Source: Streptosporangiaceae bacterium (GTDB lineage Bacteria; Actinomycetota; Actinomycetes; Streptosporangiales; Streptosporangiaceae). From it: a stretch of 6,381 nt of DNA. The stretch lies in contig JASIBJ010000320.1 of assembly GCA_030045215.1 (NCBI GenBank), positions 1 through 6,381 on the forward strand, read 5' to 3'. Under the pieces are notes generated by a model. The model was not told the origin of the DNA. It did no database searches and saw only the letters and a list, made by a program, of their open reading frames with translations. A program made the translations under genes and the position numbers. This document shows, in pieces, positions 1 through 5,758 of this stretch (position 1 is its first letter; each line of letters opens with the position of its first letter).

Positions 1-1
1 C

Positions 2-430
2 TTCGCCGGCATGACGGCGGCCAACGCGCAGCTCGGGCTGACCCAGACGGTGATGGGGCCGCCGGGACAATGGGGCCTGACGAAGACCACCGTCTCCGAC
101 CAGCTCCGCCTGCTGGCCGACCTGACCGAAAAGACGTCTGTGCTGTCGTCAGCGAGCCAGGACTACGAACTGGACCTGATGGCCGACGTGCAGGCCAGTC
201 AGCGGTGGGGGGTGTCCGCAGCGGCGACTCCAGGTACCAGCTACGCGATCAAGGACGGCTGGCTGCCCGACCCGGTGACCTGGGTGACCAACAGCATGGG
301 CGTGGTCGACCACGACGGGCAGCGCCTGCTGATCGTGGTGCTGGCAAGCGGCCAGCGGACGGAGGCCTTGGGGATGGCGCTGGACGCCGCCGCGGCCGCC
401 GACGCCGCCCGGATTGCGACGGACACCTAG
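2..430 (+). CDS. Beta-lactamase-like serine hydrolase, C-terminal part (5' end outside window)
   Basis: The reading frame is open from the left edge to a TAG stop, so only about the last 142 residues are present. An ATG at 11 is in frame but is unlikely to be the true start, because the preceding codons (Phe-Ala-Gly) are open and the fold's N-terminal half is missing. The segment matches the C-terminal half of class A beta-lactamase-like serine hydrolases common in actinomycetes. A Trp-Gly-Val stretch is followed by a KDG triad at nt 251-259, in the place of the KTG/KSG box. It continues GWLPDP, then W-V-T-N-S-M-G-V-V and a strand ending IVVLASG, then an Ala-rich C-terminal helix. In this family the box lines the active site opposite the catalytic Ser of an SxxK motif, which would lie upstream and cannot be seen. 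Substrate is unknown; these proteins are usually exported and may act on peptidoglycan or beta-lactams. The gene converges on the malic enzyme gene. Family assignment is fairly sure, function is not. Confidence 0.8.
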   Translation, partial: FAGMTAANAQLGLTQTVMGPPGQWGLTKTTVSDQLRLLADLTEKTSVLSSASQDYELDLMADVQASQRWGVSAAATPGTSYAIKDGWLPDPVTWVTNSMGVVDHDGQRLLIVVLASGQRTEALGMALDAAAAADAARIATDT

Positions 431-456
431 GCCGCCTCTTCCAGGTGCCGGCGGCC
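430..456. terminator. Hairpin between convergent genes, candidate bidirectional terminator
   Basis: A perfect 7 bp inverted repeat, GGCCGCC at 430-436 and GGCGGCC at 450-456, with a 13 nt loop. It occupies nearly the whole 30 bp gap between the serine hydrolase stop and the malic enzyme stop. No T-tract follows on either strand, so it is not a textbook intrinsic terminator. Actinobacterial terminators often lack a U-tract, and the position between two converging stops supports the call. A chance repeat in GC-rich DNA is the alternative. Confidence 0.45.
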
Positions 457-460
457 CTCG

Positions 461-2164
461 CTAGCCGGGCCGCACGGGCCGGTAGGCCGGCTCCCACATC
501 ATCGCCTGGATCGCGGCTTCCGGATCCTCGCCGAGGTCGCCGGCGGCGACGCCATCGTCTCGCGCTGCCTGCGCGACGGCGACCGCAACCGCGAGCGACG
601 TAGCGTGCAGCGCTTCGACTTCGGGCAGCAGCGGAGCCCCAGGTGCGCTGGCGTCAACCAGGCTCGCAACCGCGTGCGCGGCCGCGCTGAACATGCCGTC
701 GGTGATCGTGGCCGCACGCGCGGCGATCGCCCCGAGGCCCAGGCCGGGGAAGATCAAGGCATTGTTCGCCTGGCCGATGACGTACCTTGTGCCACGGTAA
801 TCGACGGGCGGGAACGGACTGCCGGTCGCGACCAGGGCCCGGCCGCCGGTCCAGGTGAGCAGGTCAGCGGGCGTTGCCTCGGCCAGCTCGGTCGGGTTGG
901 ACATCGGCAAGATCACCGGCCGGTCGGCATACAAGGCCATCTCGATCACGATGTCCCGGCTGAACGCGCCGGGCCTGGCCGAGGTTCCGATCAGCACAGT
1001 GGGGTGCACCTGCCGCACCACCTCGGCCAGCGCGATCCCGCCCAGTTCGGCGTCCCGCCGCCAGTCCTCGACCTCGGCCGGGTCGCGGCCGTACCGACGC
1101 TGGGCCTCGGTGAGTCCGGCGTCACCCGATAGGAGCAGGCCGCGCCGGTCCACGGCCCAGAACCTGGCCAGGGCTTCAGTGTCGGAAAGCCCGGCCACCA
1201 TCAGCGCGGCCGATAGCTGGTCGGCGATGCCGGTGCCCGCCGAGCCTGCCCCGAAGATGACGATCCGGTGCTGGGTCAGTTCGATTCCGGTGGCCCGCAC
1301 GGCCGCGAGCACCGCGGCCAGGTTGACCGCGCCCGTGCCCTGAATGTCGTCATTGAAGCTCAGCAACTGCTCGCGATAGCGGGTCAGCAGACGCCGGGCG
1401 TTGGCCGTGCCGATGTCTTCCCAGTGCAGCAAGGCGCGCGGGAACACCTTCTGCACAGCGGTCACGAACGCGTCAAGGAACGCGTCGTACTCATCCGCCG
1501 GGACCCGCGGATGGCGGTTGCCGATGTACAGCGGGTCCTCGAGCAGGCTCTGCCGGTCCGTGCCCACGTCCAGCATGACGGGCAGGCAGCGGTTCGGGTC
1601 GATTCCGGCCGCCGCGGTGTATACGGCGAGCTTGCCGACGGCGATGTTCATGCCGCCGACGCCCCAGTCGCCGATCCCGAGGATGGCGCCGGCGTCGGTA
1701 GCGACGATCAGGTCCACGTCATCCCCGGTGAGGCCCGCCGCTAGCAGTGACTGCTCCATCAGCTCGGGCTGATCCACCGACAGGTAGATCCCGCGCGGCC
1801 GCCGGTACTCGTGGCTGTAGTGCTCGATAGCCTGGCCGACCGTCGGGGTGTAGACCACCGGCAGCATCTCGCTCAGGTGGTCGGCGAGCAGCCGGTAAAA
1901 CAGGACCTCGTTCCGGTCGCGGACCTCATTCAGCAGGACGTTACGGTCCAGGTCAGAACTCTGCCTCAGGTACTGCGCGTAGACTCGCCCGGCCTGCTGG
2001 TCCAGCGTCAGGTAGCCGGCCGGGATGAGCCCGATGAGGCCAAGCTCGCGCCGCTCCTCAAGGCTGAAGGCGGTGCCCTTATTGATCCGCGCGTCGGCGA
2101 GAATCGGCCGTCCGCGTAGCGTCGTCCGCCAGGCACCCTGGCTGTCTACCCACAGCGTCCGCAC
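461..2164 (-). CDS. mez: Malic enzyme (NAD(P)-dependent, oxaloacetate-decarboxylating)
   Basis: Converts malate to pyruvate and CO2 while reducing NAD(P)+, with Mn2+ or Mg2+; it is cytosolic and sits at the C4/C3 node used in gluconeogenic and lipid metabolism. The 567 residues fit the long-form family (E. coli MaeA/SfcA about 565; M. tuberculosis Mez about 548). The N-terminal malic domain carries LPVVYTPTVG around 101-110, with catalytic Tyr at about 105. It also has GIGDWGVGGMNIAVGK, whose Lys178 is the likely general base. Metal ligands are Glu249/Asp250 (HWEDIG) and Asp273 (FNDDIQGTGAV). The Rossmann NAD domain starts with IVIFGAGSAG (about 301-310). SNPTE near 422 and GQANNALIFPGLGLG near 464 complete the family signature. 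The GDWGVGG...IAVGK wording is closer to mycobacterial Mez than to E. coli. The start is GTG at 2162-2164, with AAGGGAA at 2171-2177 (minus-strand sense) 6 nt upstream. NAD versus NADP preference cannot be decided by eye. It lies 100 bp downstream of uxs on the same strand, so its own promoter is likely. All key residues are present. Confidence 0.96.
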   Translation of the reverse strand: MRTLWVDSQGAWRTTLRGRPILADARINKGTAFSLEERRELGLIGLIPAGYLTLDQQAGRVYAQYLRQSSDLDRNVLLNEVRDRNEVLFYRLLADHLSEMLPVVYTPTVGQAIEHYSHEYRRPRGIYLSVDQPELMEQSLLAAGLTGDDVDLIVATDAGAILGIGDWGVGGMNIAVGKLAVYTAAAGIDPNRCLPVMLDVGTDRQSLLEDPLYIGNRHPRVPADEYDAFLDAFVTAVQKVFPRALLHWEDIGTANARRLLTRYREQLLSFNDDIQGTGAVNLAAVLAAVRATGIELTQHRIVIFGAGSAGTGIADQLSAALMVAGLSDTEALARFWAVDRRGLLLSGDAGLTEAQRRYGRDPAEVEDWRRDAELGGIALAEVVRQVHPTVLIGTSARPGAFSRDIVIEMALYADRPVILPMSNPTELAEATPADLLTWTGGRALVATGSPFPPVDYRGTRYVIGQANNALIFPGLGLGAIAARAATITDGMFSAAAHAVASLVDASAPGAPLLPEVEALHATSLAVAVAVAQAARDDGVAAGDLGEDPEAAIQAMMWEPAYRPVRPG

Positions 2165-2264
2165 CGCGAGTTCCCTTCGGCCGTACCCGACGCAATCCGG
2201 TAGTCAGTGTCCCAGGATGTGCCCGGTAACGGCAGGCCGGCTCGGCCGGTGCGATCGCCCGATG
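2165..2264 (-). other. 100 bp intergenic spacer between uxs and the malic enzyme gene
   Basis: This spacer separates the uxs stop from the malic enzyme GTG. Near the uxs end is a small GC hairpin, CCGGC at 2237-2241 and GCCGG at 2245-2249 with a 3 nt loop, plus an 8 bp palindrome GCGATCGC at 2251-2258. Neither is followed by a T-tract. I could not find a convincing -35/-10 pair on the minus strand, although the length is enough for a promoter. The only clear element is the ribosome binding site AAGGGAA at 2171-2177. Confidence 0.35.
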
Positions 2265-3251
2265 CTAGCCAGGAAACTCCCGGCGGAAGTACTCGACGGT
2301 CGGCCGCAGCCCGTCGTCCAGGTCGACGGCGGGCTTCCAGCCCAGCAGCTCAACGGCCCGGCTGATGTCAGGCCTACGGCGGACCGGATCGTCGGCAGGC
2401 AGCGGCCGGTACTCGATCGGCGAGGTGCTGCCGGTGAGCGCGAGCACCTTCCTGGCCAGCTCCAGCATCGTGAACTCGCCGGGGTTGCCGAGATTGATCG
2501 GCCCGGTCACGTCGGGCGCCGAGTTCATCAGCGCGATGAGGCCATCGACCAGGTCGTCGATGTAGCAGAAGGAGCGGGTCTGGGAGCCGTCACCGTAGAC
2601 GGTCAGCGGTTCCCCGCGCAGAGCCTGAACGATGAAGCTCGAGACAACTCGCCCGTCGTTCGCCAGCATGTTCGGGCCGTAGGTGTTGAAGATCCTGGCC
2701 ACCTTGATCGGCAGCCGGTGCTGCCGGTAGTAGTCGAAGAAGAGGGTCTCCGCGCAACGCTTGCCCTCGTCGTAGCAGGACCGGATGCCGATCGGGTTGA
2801 CGTTGCCCCAGTAGGACTCTGACTGCGGATGAACCGCCGGGTCTCCGTAGACCTCGGACGTGGAGCTGAGCAGGATCCGCGCGCCGATCCGCTTGGCCAG
2901 TCCCAGCATGTTGATGGAGCCGTGCACGCATGTCTTGGTGGTCTGAACCGGGTCTCGCTGATAAAACACCGGGGAAGCCGGGCAGGCGAGGTGATAGATC
3001 TGATCGGTCTCGATATACAGCGGGAACGTGACATCGTGCCGAATGAGCTCGAAGCGCGGCTCTGTGAGCAGGTCGAGCACATTCCGCCGGGCGCTGGAAT
3101 AGAAGTTGTCCACGGCCAGCACTTCGTGTCCCCGGGCCAGCAGCCGCCGGCACAGATGCGACCCGATGAACCCCGCCCCGCCGGTCACGAGCACCCGGAG
3201 CGGTCCCCGCGCCTGGGTCGCTGGGGCTGGCTGTCTAGGTGTTTCTTGCAC
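2265..3251 (-). CDS. uxs: UDP-glucuronate decarboxylase (UDP-xylose synthase)
   Basis: Converts UDP-glucuronate to UDP-xylose and CO2, with tightly bound NAD+ recycled during oxidation, decarboxylation and re-reduction; it is soluble in bacteria. The 328 residues form one extended short-chain dehydrogenase fold. The nucleotide-binding GGAGFIG lies at 24-30 and is followed by AVDNFYSS. The UXS-specific [15 protein letters not shown] lies at about 87-101, then [10 protein letters not shown] (129-138) with the Thr/Ser catalytic position. Next come [19 protein letters not shown] (about 147-165), with catalytic Tyr160 and Lys164, and [35 protein letters not shown] and NLGNPGEFT. These match human and bacterial UXS closely and separate it from generic epimerases. 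There is no ArnA-type formyltransferase domain. The GTG start at 3249-3251 is well supported: an in-frame TAG lies 13 codons upstream with no other start between, and a purine-rich Shine-Dalgarno site precedes it. It is divergent from the glycosyltransferase gene, suggesting shared control and a glycan role. Confidence 0.95.
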   Translation of the reverse strand: MQETPRQPAPATQARGPLRVLVTGGAGFIGSHLCRRLLARGHEVLAVDNFYSSARRNVLDLLTEPRFELIRHDVTFPLYIETDQIYHLACPASPVFYQRDPVQTTKTCVHGSINMLGLAKRIGARILLSSTSEVYGDPAVHPQSESYWGNVNPIGIRSCYDEGKRCAETLFFDYYRQHRLPIKVARIFNTYGPNMLANDGRVVSSFIVQALRGEPLTVYGDGSQTRSFCYIDDLVDGLIALMNSAPDVTGPINLGNPGEFTMLELARKVLALTGSTSPIEYRPLPADDPVRRRPDISRAVELLGWKPAVDLDDGLRPTVEYFRREFPG

Positions 3252-3261
3252 GAAGGCTTCG

Positions 3262-3269
3262 CTCCCCTT
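3262..3269 (-). promoter_or_regulatory. Ribosome binding site for uxs
   Basis: Read on the minus strand this is AAGGGGAG, ending 10 nt before the uxs GTG. It supports that start. Two further Shine-Dalgarno-like purine tracts lie upstream, AGGAAAG at 3272-3278 and AGGAAGG at 3283-3289, but neither is followed by a start codon in the uxs frame. Confidence 0.65.
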
Positions 3270-3303
3270 TACTTTCCTATTACCTTCCTAAACCCCCTGA
3301 GCT

Positions 3304-3323
3304 GTAAAGATTTGATTCTTTAC
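3304..3323. promoter_or_regulatory. Perfect inverted repeat in divergent control region, candidate operator
   Basis: Arms GTAAAGA (3304-3310) and TCTTTAC (3317-3323) are perfect reverse complements separated by a 6 nt spacer, TTTGAT. The 20 bp dyad lies about midway in the AT-rich gap between uxs and the glycosyltransferase gene. It sits roughly 39-58 bp upstream of the proposed glycosyltransferase transcription start. Two 7 bp half-sites with a 6 bp spacer suit a dimeric helix-turn-helix regulator. No regulator gene lies beside it, so the binding protein is unknown. It could also form an RNA hairpin in a uxs leader. Function is inferred from position and symmetry only. Confidence 0.45.
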
Positions 3324-3349
3324 CCCATATTTGCCCCAGAGGTGCCCTG

Positions 3350-3355
3350 TAAGCT
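3350..3355 (+). promoter_or_regulatory. Candidate -10 element for a leaderless glycosyltransferase transcript
   Basis: TAAGCT fits the actinobacterial -10 pattern TANNNT. Its last base is 8 nt before the first base of the glycosyltransferase GTG at 3363, so transcription would begin at about 3362-3363, at or one base before the start codon. That fits a leaderless mRNA, common in actinomycetes, and explains the absence of a usable Shine-Dalgarno. No good -35 is seen at 16-18 bp; TTGCCC at 3331-3336 is only 13 bp away. The hexamer is part of an 8 bp palindrome, TAAGCTTA. Confidence 0.4.
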
Positions 3356-3362
3356 TAGCCGC

Positions 3363-4073
3363 GTGAAGCTGTCAATCCTGATGCCGGTGTACAACGAGCA
3401 TGCCACCCTGGCCTCCGCGATCAAGGAAGTGCTCAACGTCAACTTCCCGTGCGAGTTCGAGCTGGTCATCGTCGACGACGGCAGCACGGACGGCACCAGG
3501 GACCTGTATCCGCAGCTTGCAAACGACCCGCGGATCAGCCTGCACATGCACGACCGCAACCAGGGCAAGGGCGCGGCGATCAAGACGGCGGCGAGCGTGG
3601 CCACCGGCGACTACGTCATCATGTGCGACGCCGATCTCGAGTACGACCCTGGGGACATCCCGAGCCTGCTGGCACCCGTGCTGGCCGGAGACGCCGAGGT
3701 GGTCTACGGCACGCGCAGCTTCGGCAGCCACAACTCGTTCTCGTTCCTGTACGTGCTCGGGAACAAGGGCGTCACGATGTGCGCGAACGTGATGTTCAAC
3801 TGCTTCATCAGCGACCTCGAGACCTGCTTCAAGCTGATCCCGACCGCGCTGTACCGGGAGCTGGACATCACCGAGACGGGGTTCGGCATGGAGGCCGAGG
3901 TCACCGGGAAGCTCCTGAAGCGCGGTATCCGCCCGTACGAGGTGCCGATTTCGTACAAGGCCAGGAGCCGCGAGGCGGGCAAGAAGCTGACCTGGCGCGA
4001 TGGCGTCGAGGCCGTATGGATCCTGACCAAGATCAGGGTGTCCCGCCAGGGCGGTCGGCGCGCGGCCAGGTAA
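3363..4073 (+). CDS. Glycosyltransferase family 2 (dolichol/polyprenyl-phosphate mannosyltransferase-like)
   Basis: A GT-A fold transferase of 236 residues, predicted to move a sugar from a nucleotide donor to an acceptor such as polyprenyl phosphate. The start of the fold is SILMPVYNE (about 4-12). The nucleotide-binding IVDDGSTDGT follows (36-45), then RNQGKGAA (65-72) and the metal-binding DAD at 89-91 within IMCDADLEYDP. YGTRSF and the family-typical DLETCFKL (about 151-158) come next, then GFGMEAEVTGKLLKRG and VPISYKARSREAGKKLTWRDG near the C-terminus. There is no C-terminal membrane domain or GtrA-like segment, so it resembles the soluble catalytic DPM1 type. The frame stays open far upstream, but that part is antisense to uxs. 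GTG at 3363 is chosen because family members begin a few residues before PVYNE. GTG at 3342 (7 residues longer) and TTG at 3312 are alternatives. Donor and acceptor cannot be read from sequence; divergence from uxs hints at a pentose or glycan pathway. Confidence 0.9.
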   Translation: MKLSILMPVYNEHATLASAIKEVLNVNFPCEFELVIVDDGSTDGTRDLYPQLANDPRISLHMHDRNQGKGAAIKTAASVATGDYVIMCDADLEYDPGDIPSLLAPVLAGDAEVVYGTRSFGSHNSFSFLYVLGNKGVTMCANVMFNCFISDLETCFKLIPTALYRELDITETGFGMEAEVTGKLLKRGIRPYEVPISYKARSREAGKKLTWRDGVEAVWILTKIRVSRQGGRRAAR

Positions 4074-4088
4074 GACCAGCCTGACAAA

Positions 4089-4139
4089 GACCGGCACGCT
4101 GATGCTGGCGCTCCGGCCGGCTTCGGCGCGGCGCCGGTC
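4089..4139. terminator. GC-rich inverted repeat between convergent genes, candidate terminator
   Basis: Outer arms GACCGGC (4089-4095) and GCCGGTC (4133-4139) are perfect complements with a 37 nt interval. Inside the interval is a smaller hairpin, GCCG (4116-4119) and CGGC (4124-4127), and an alternative pairing of GGCGC (4107-4111) with GCGCC (4131-4135). The element fills most of the 78 bp between the glycosyltransferase stop and the ligase stop. No T-tract follows on either strand. Position between converging genes is the main support; GC-rich chance pairing is the alternative. Confidence 0.35.
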
Positions 4140-4151
4140 GGAGAGAGCCGC

Positions 4152-5753
4152 CTAGTCCGCGCTGTCGCCTGTCCACAGCGCACGCACCGCGTCAATGGTG
4201 TCCGCCTCGGCGGGGTTCTTGTCCGGCCGGTACCTCAGCACCCTGGCGAACCTGAGCGTCACCCCGCCCGGGTAGCGGCTGCTGGCCTGCACCCCGTCGA
4301 AGGCGATCTCGACTACCAACTGCGGCCGGACCCGGACCACTCCCCGGCGGATGCCGTCGGCGGACTGCGGTGGATCGGCCAGTTCGAGCAGGCGCTCGGT
4401 TTGCCAGGTCAGCACCGCGTCGGTCAGGCCCTTGAAGGTCTTGCCGAGCATGACCGCCGTCCCGGTGGCCGGGTCGCGGGCACCAAGGTGCAGGTTGGAC
4501 AGCCAGCCCTGGCGGCGGCCATGACCCCACTCGGCCGCCAGCACGATCAGGTCGAGCGTGTGCCGCGGCTTCACCTTGATCCACTCGCTGCCCCGTCGGC
4601 CCGCCCCGTAGGGTGCGGTCACGGACTTGACGACGACCCCCTCGTGCCCGCGGTCGATCGCCCCGGCGAAGAACTCCTCCGCCTGCGTCACATCCCCGGT
4701 CACGACCCGAGGGATCACGAGTTCAGGCGGGGCGACCGCGGTAAGGCGCTCGAACCGCGCGCTGGCAGGCTGATCGATGAGGTCCTCGCCGTCGTGGTGC
4801 AACAGGTCGAACAGGAAGAGCGTGAGCGGCACGCTCTCGCGCTCCGCGCCGGCCTGGCTGGCCGCGCGGGCCGAGGTGACCTGGAAGGGCCGCGGCCGTC
4901 CGTCGGGGTGCAGCGCGATCGCCTCGCCGTCGAGCACGGCAGCCGAGGCCGTCAGCGTCATGGCCGCCGCGGCTATCTCGGGCACCCGCGCGGTGATGTC
5001 GTCCAGCGTCCTCGTGAAGACCCTCACCTCCGGCCCGGTCCTGTGCACCTGGACCCGGATTCCGTCGATCTTCCAGTCCACCGCAGCCGGCGAGATCCGG
5101 TCCATCGCGGCCGCCACCGTGGGCTCGGATGCCGCGAGCATCGGGCGGATCGGCCGACCGACCTGAAGCGAAACGGCCCGCAGGGCGGCGGCGGCCTGCC
5201 CGTCTCCCGCGCCCAGGGCCGCGCCGGCGGCGTCGGCCAGCGAACCGCTGAGCTGGTAGGCCCGGCGCACGTCGGCGGCGGGTACTGCCGCCGCCCTGGC
5301 GATCGCGTCGGTCATGACGCCGTCCAGCGCACCCTGGCGCAGGTCTCCGGCGAGCAGTCGCACCAGGAACTGGCGCTCCGACTCGGTCGCGCGGCTCAGC
5401 AAGCCGGCCAGCAGGCTCCGGCGCTCGGCCTGGGAACCCTGGCCGGCCAGCGCGCCGATCCGGCCGAGGGCGGCGTCGGTCTCGGTCAGGGTCAGCTCTG
5501 GCGCGGCCGCTGGTTGGCCCAGCCCTGGATGTGCCAGGCCGGGCTGGCCAAAGCCGCCCATCAGGTCGGTGAGGGCCGCATAGCCGACCCCGATCTGCCG
5601 TTGGGTGAGATCGCCGGACAGGAAAGAGACCGCCACGCCGATCTCGGGCGGCGGCACGTTGCGCAGCAGCTGCGCGATGTGGTCTATCTTGGCCAGCCGG
5701 CCCGGCGCCGAGGCCACGGCGGCCGACGTGCGCACCACGCTATCCAGCAGCAT
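4152..5753 (-). CDS. ligB: ATP-dependent DNA ligase (LigB type)
   Basis: Seals nicks in duplex DNA through a ligase-AMP intermediate, using ATP. In actinomycetes such enzymes are accessory to the essential NAD-dependent LigA and are linked to repair. The 533 residues carry an N-terminal DNA-binding domain (about 1-200) with SFLSGDLTQRQIGVGYAAL and FLVRLLAGDLRQGALDGVM. The nucleotidyltransferase domain follows: motif I K228-I-D-G-I-R with the AMP-accepting Lys, motif III LDGEAIAL (DGE 275-277), motif IIIa FLFDLLHHDG (313-322), motif IV EGVVVK (371-376) and motif V WIKVKP (391-396). The OB-fold contains LSNLHLGARDPATG, VMLGKTFKGLTD and, near the end, RFARVLRYRPDK (motif VI). Order and wording match M. 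tuberculosis LigB (about 507 residues). Extra length comes partly from a Gly/Pro-rich segment at about 66-85. There is no polymerase or nuclease domain as in LigD. The ATG at 5751-5753 lies 5 bp after the regulator stop. The nearest Shine-Dalgarno (GAAGGG, 5769-5774) is 15 nt away, suggesting translational coupling. Confidence 0.95.
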   Translation of the reverse strand: MLLDSVVRTSAAVASAPGRLAKIDHIAQLLRNVPPPEIGVAVSFLSGDLTQRQIGVGYAALTDLMGGFGQPGLAHPGLGQPAAAPELTLTETDAALGRIGALAGQGSQAERRSLLAGLLSRATESERQFLVRLLAGDLRQGALDGVMTDAIARAAAVPAADVRRAYQLSGSLADAAGAALGAGDGQAAAALRAVSLQVGRPIRPMLAASEPTVAAAMDRISPAAVDWKIDGIRVQVHRTGPEVRVFTRTLDDITARVPEIAAAAMTLTASAAVLDGEAIALHPDGRPRPFQVTSARAASQAGAERESVPLTLFLFDLLHHDGEDLIDQPASARFERLTAVAPPELVIPRVVTGDVTQAEEFFAGAIDRGHEGVVVKSVTAPYGAGRRGSEWIKVKPRHTLDLIVLAAEWGHGRRQGWLSNLHLGARDPATGTAVMLGKTFKGLTDAVLTWQTERLLELADPPQSADGIRRGVVRVRPQLVVEIAFDGVQASSRYPGGVTLRFARVLRYRPDKNPAEADTIDAVRALWTGDSAD

Positions 5754-5758
5754 GTCGG

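Noticed and set aside
605..2119. Several plus-strand open frames of 100-175 codons across the malic enzyme gene
   Set aside because: All are shadows of a complete, motif-perfect malic enzyme on the minus strand, with low-complexity Arg/Pro/Ala-rich translations.
2251..2258. GCGATCGC palindrome as an operator
   Set aside because: An 8 bp GC-rich palindrome of this kind is expected by chance in such DNA, and no second site or half-site spacing supports it.
2165..2264. uxs and the malic enzyme gene as a single functional operon
   Set aside because: They share a strand, but the 100 bp gap and unrelated pathways give no positive support. Read-through cannot be excluded.
2025..2822. A 265-codon plus-strand frame spanning the malic enzyme start and most of uxs
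   Set aside because: It crosses an intergenic region and two well-supported minus-strand genes, has no recognisable motif, and is best explained by GC bias.
2829..3362. Upstream extension of the glycosyltransferase frame, giving a 414-residue protein
   Set aside because: The added part is antisense to conserved uxs sequence and has no family similarity. The GT2 fold begins at SILMPVYNE, so the start is placed at 3363.
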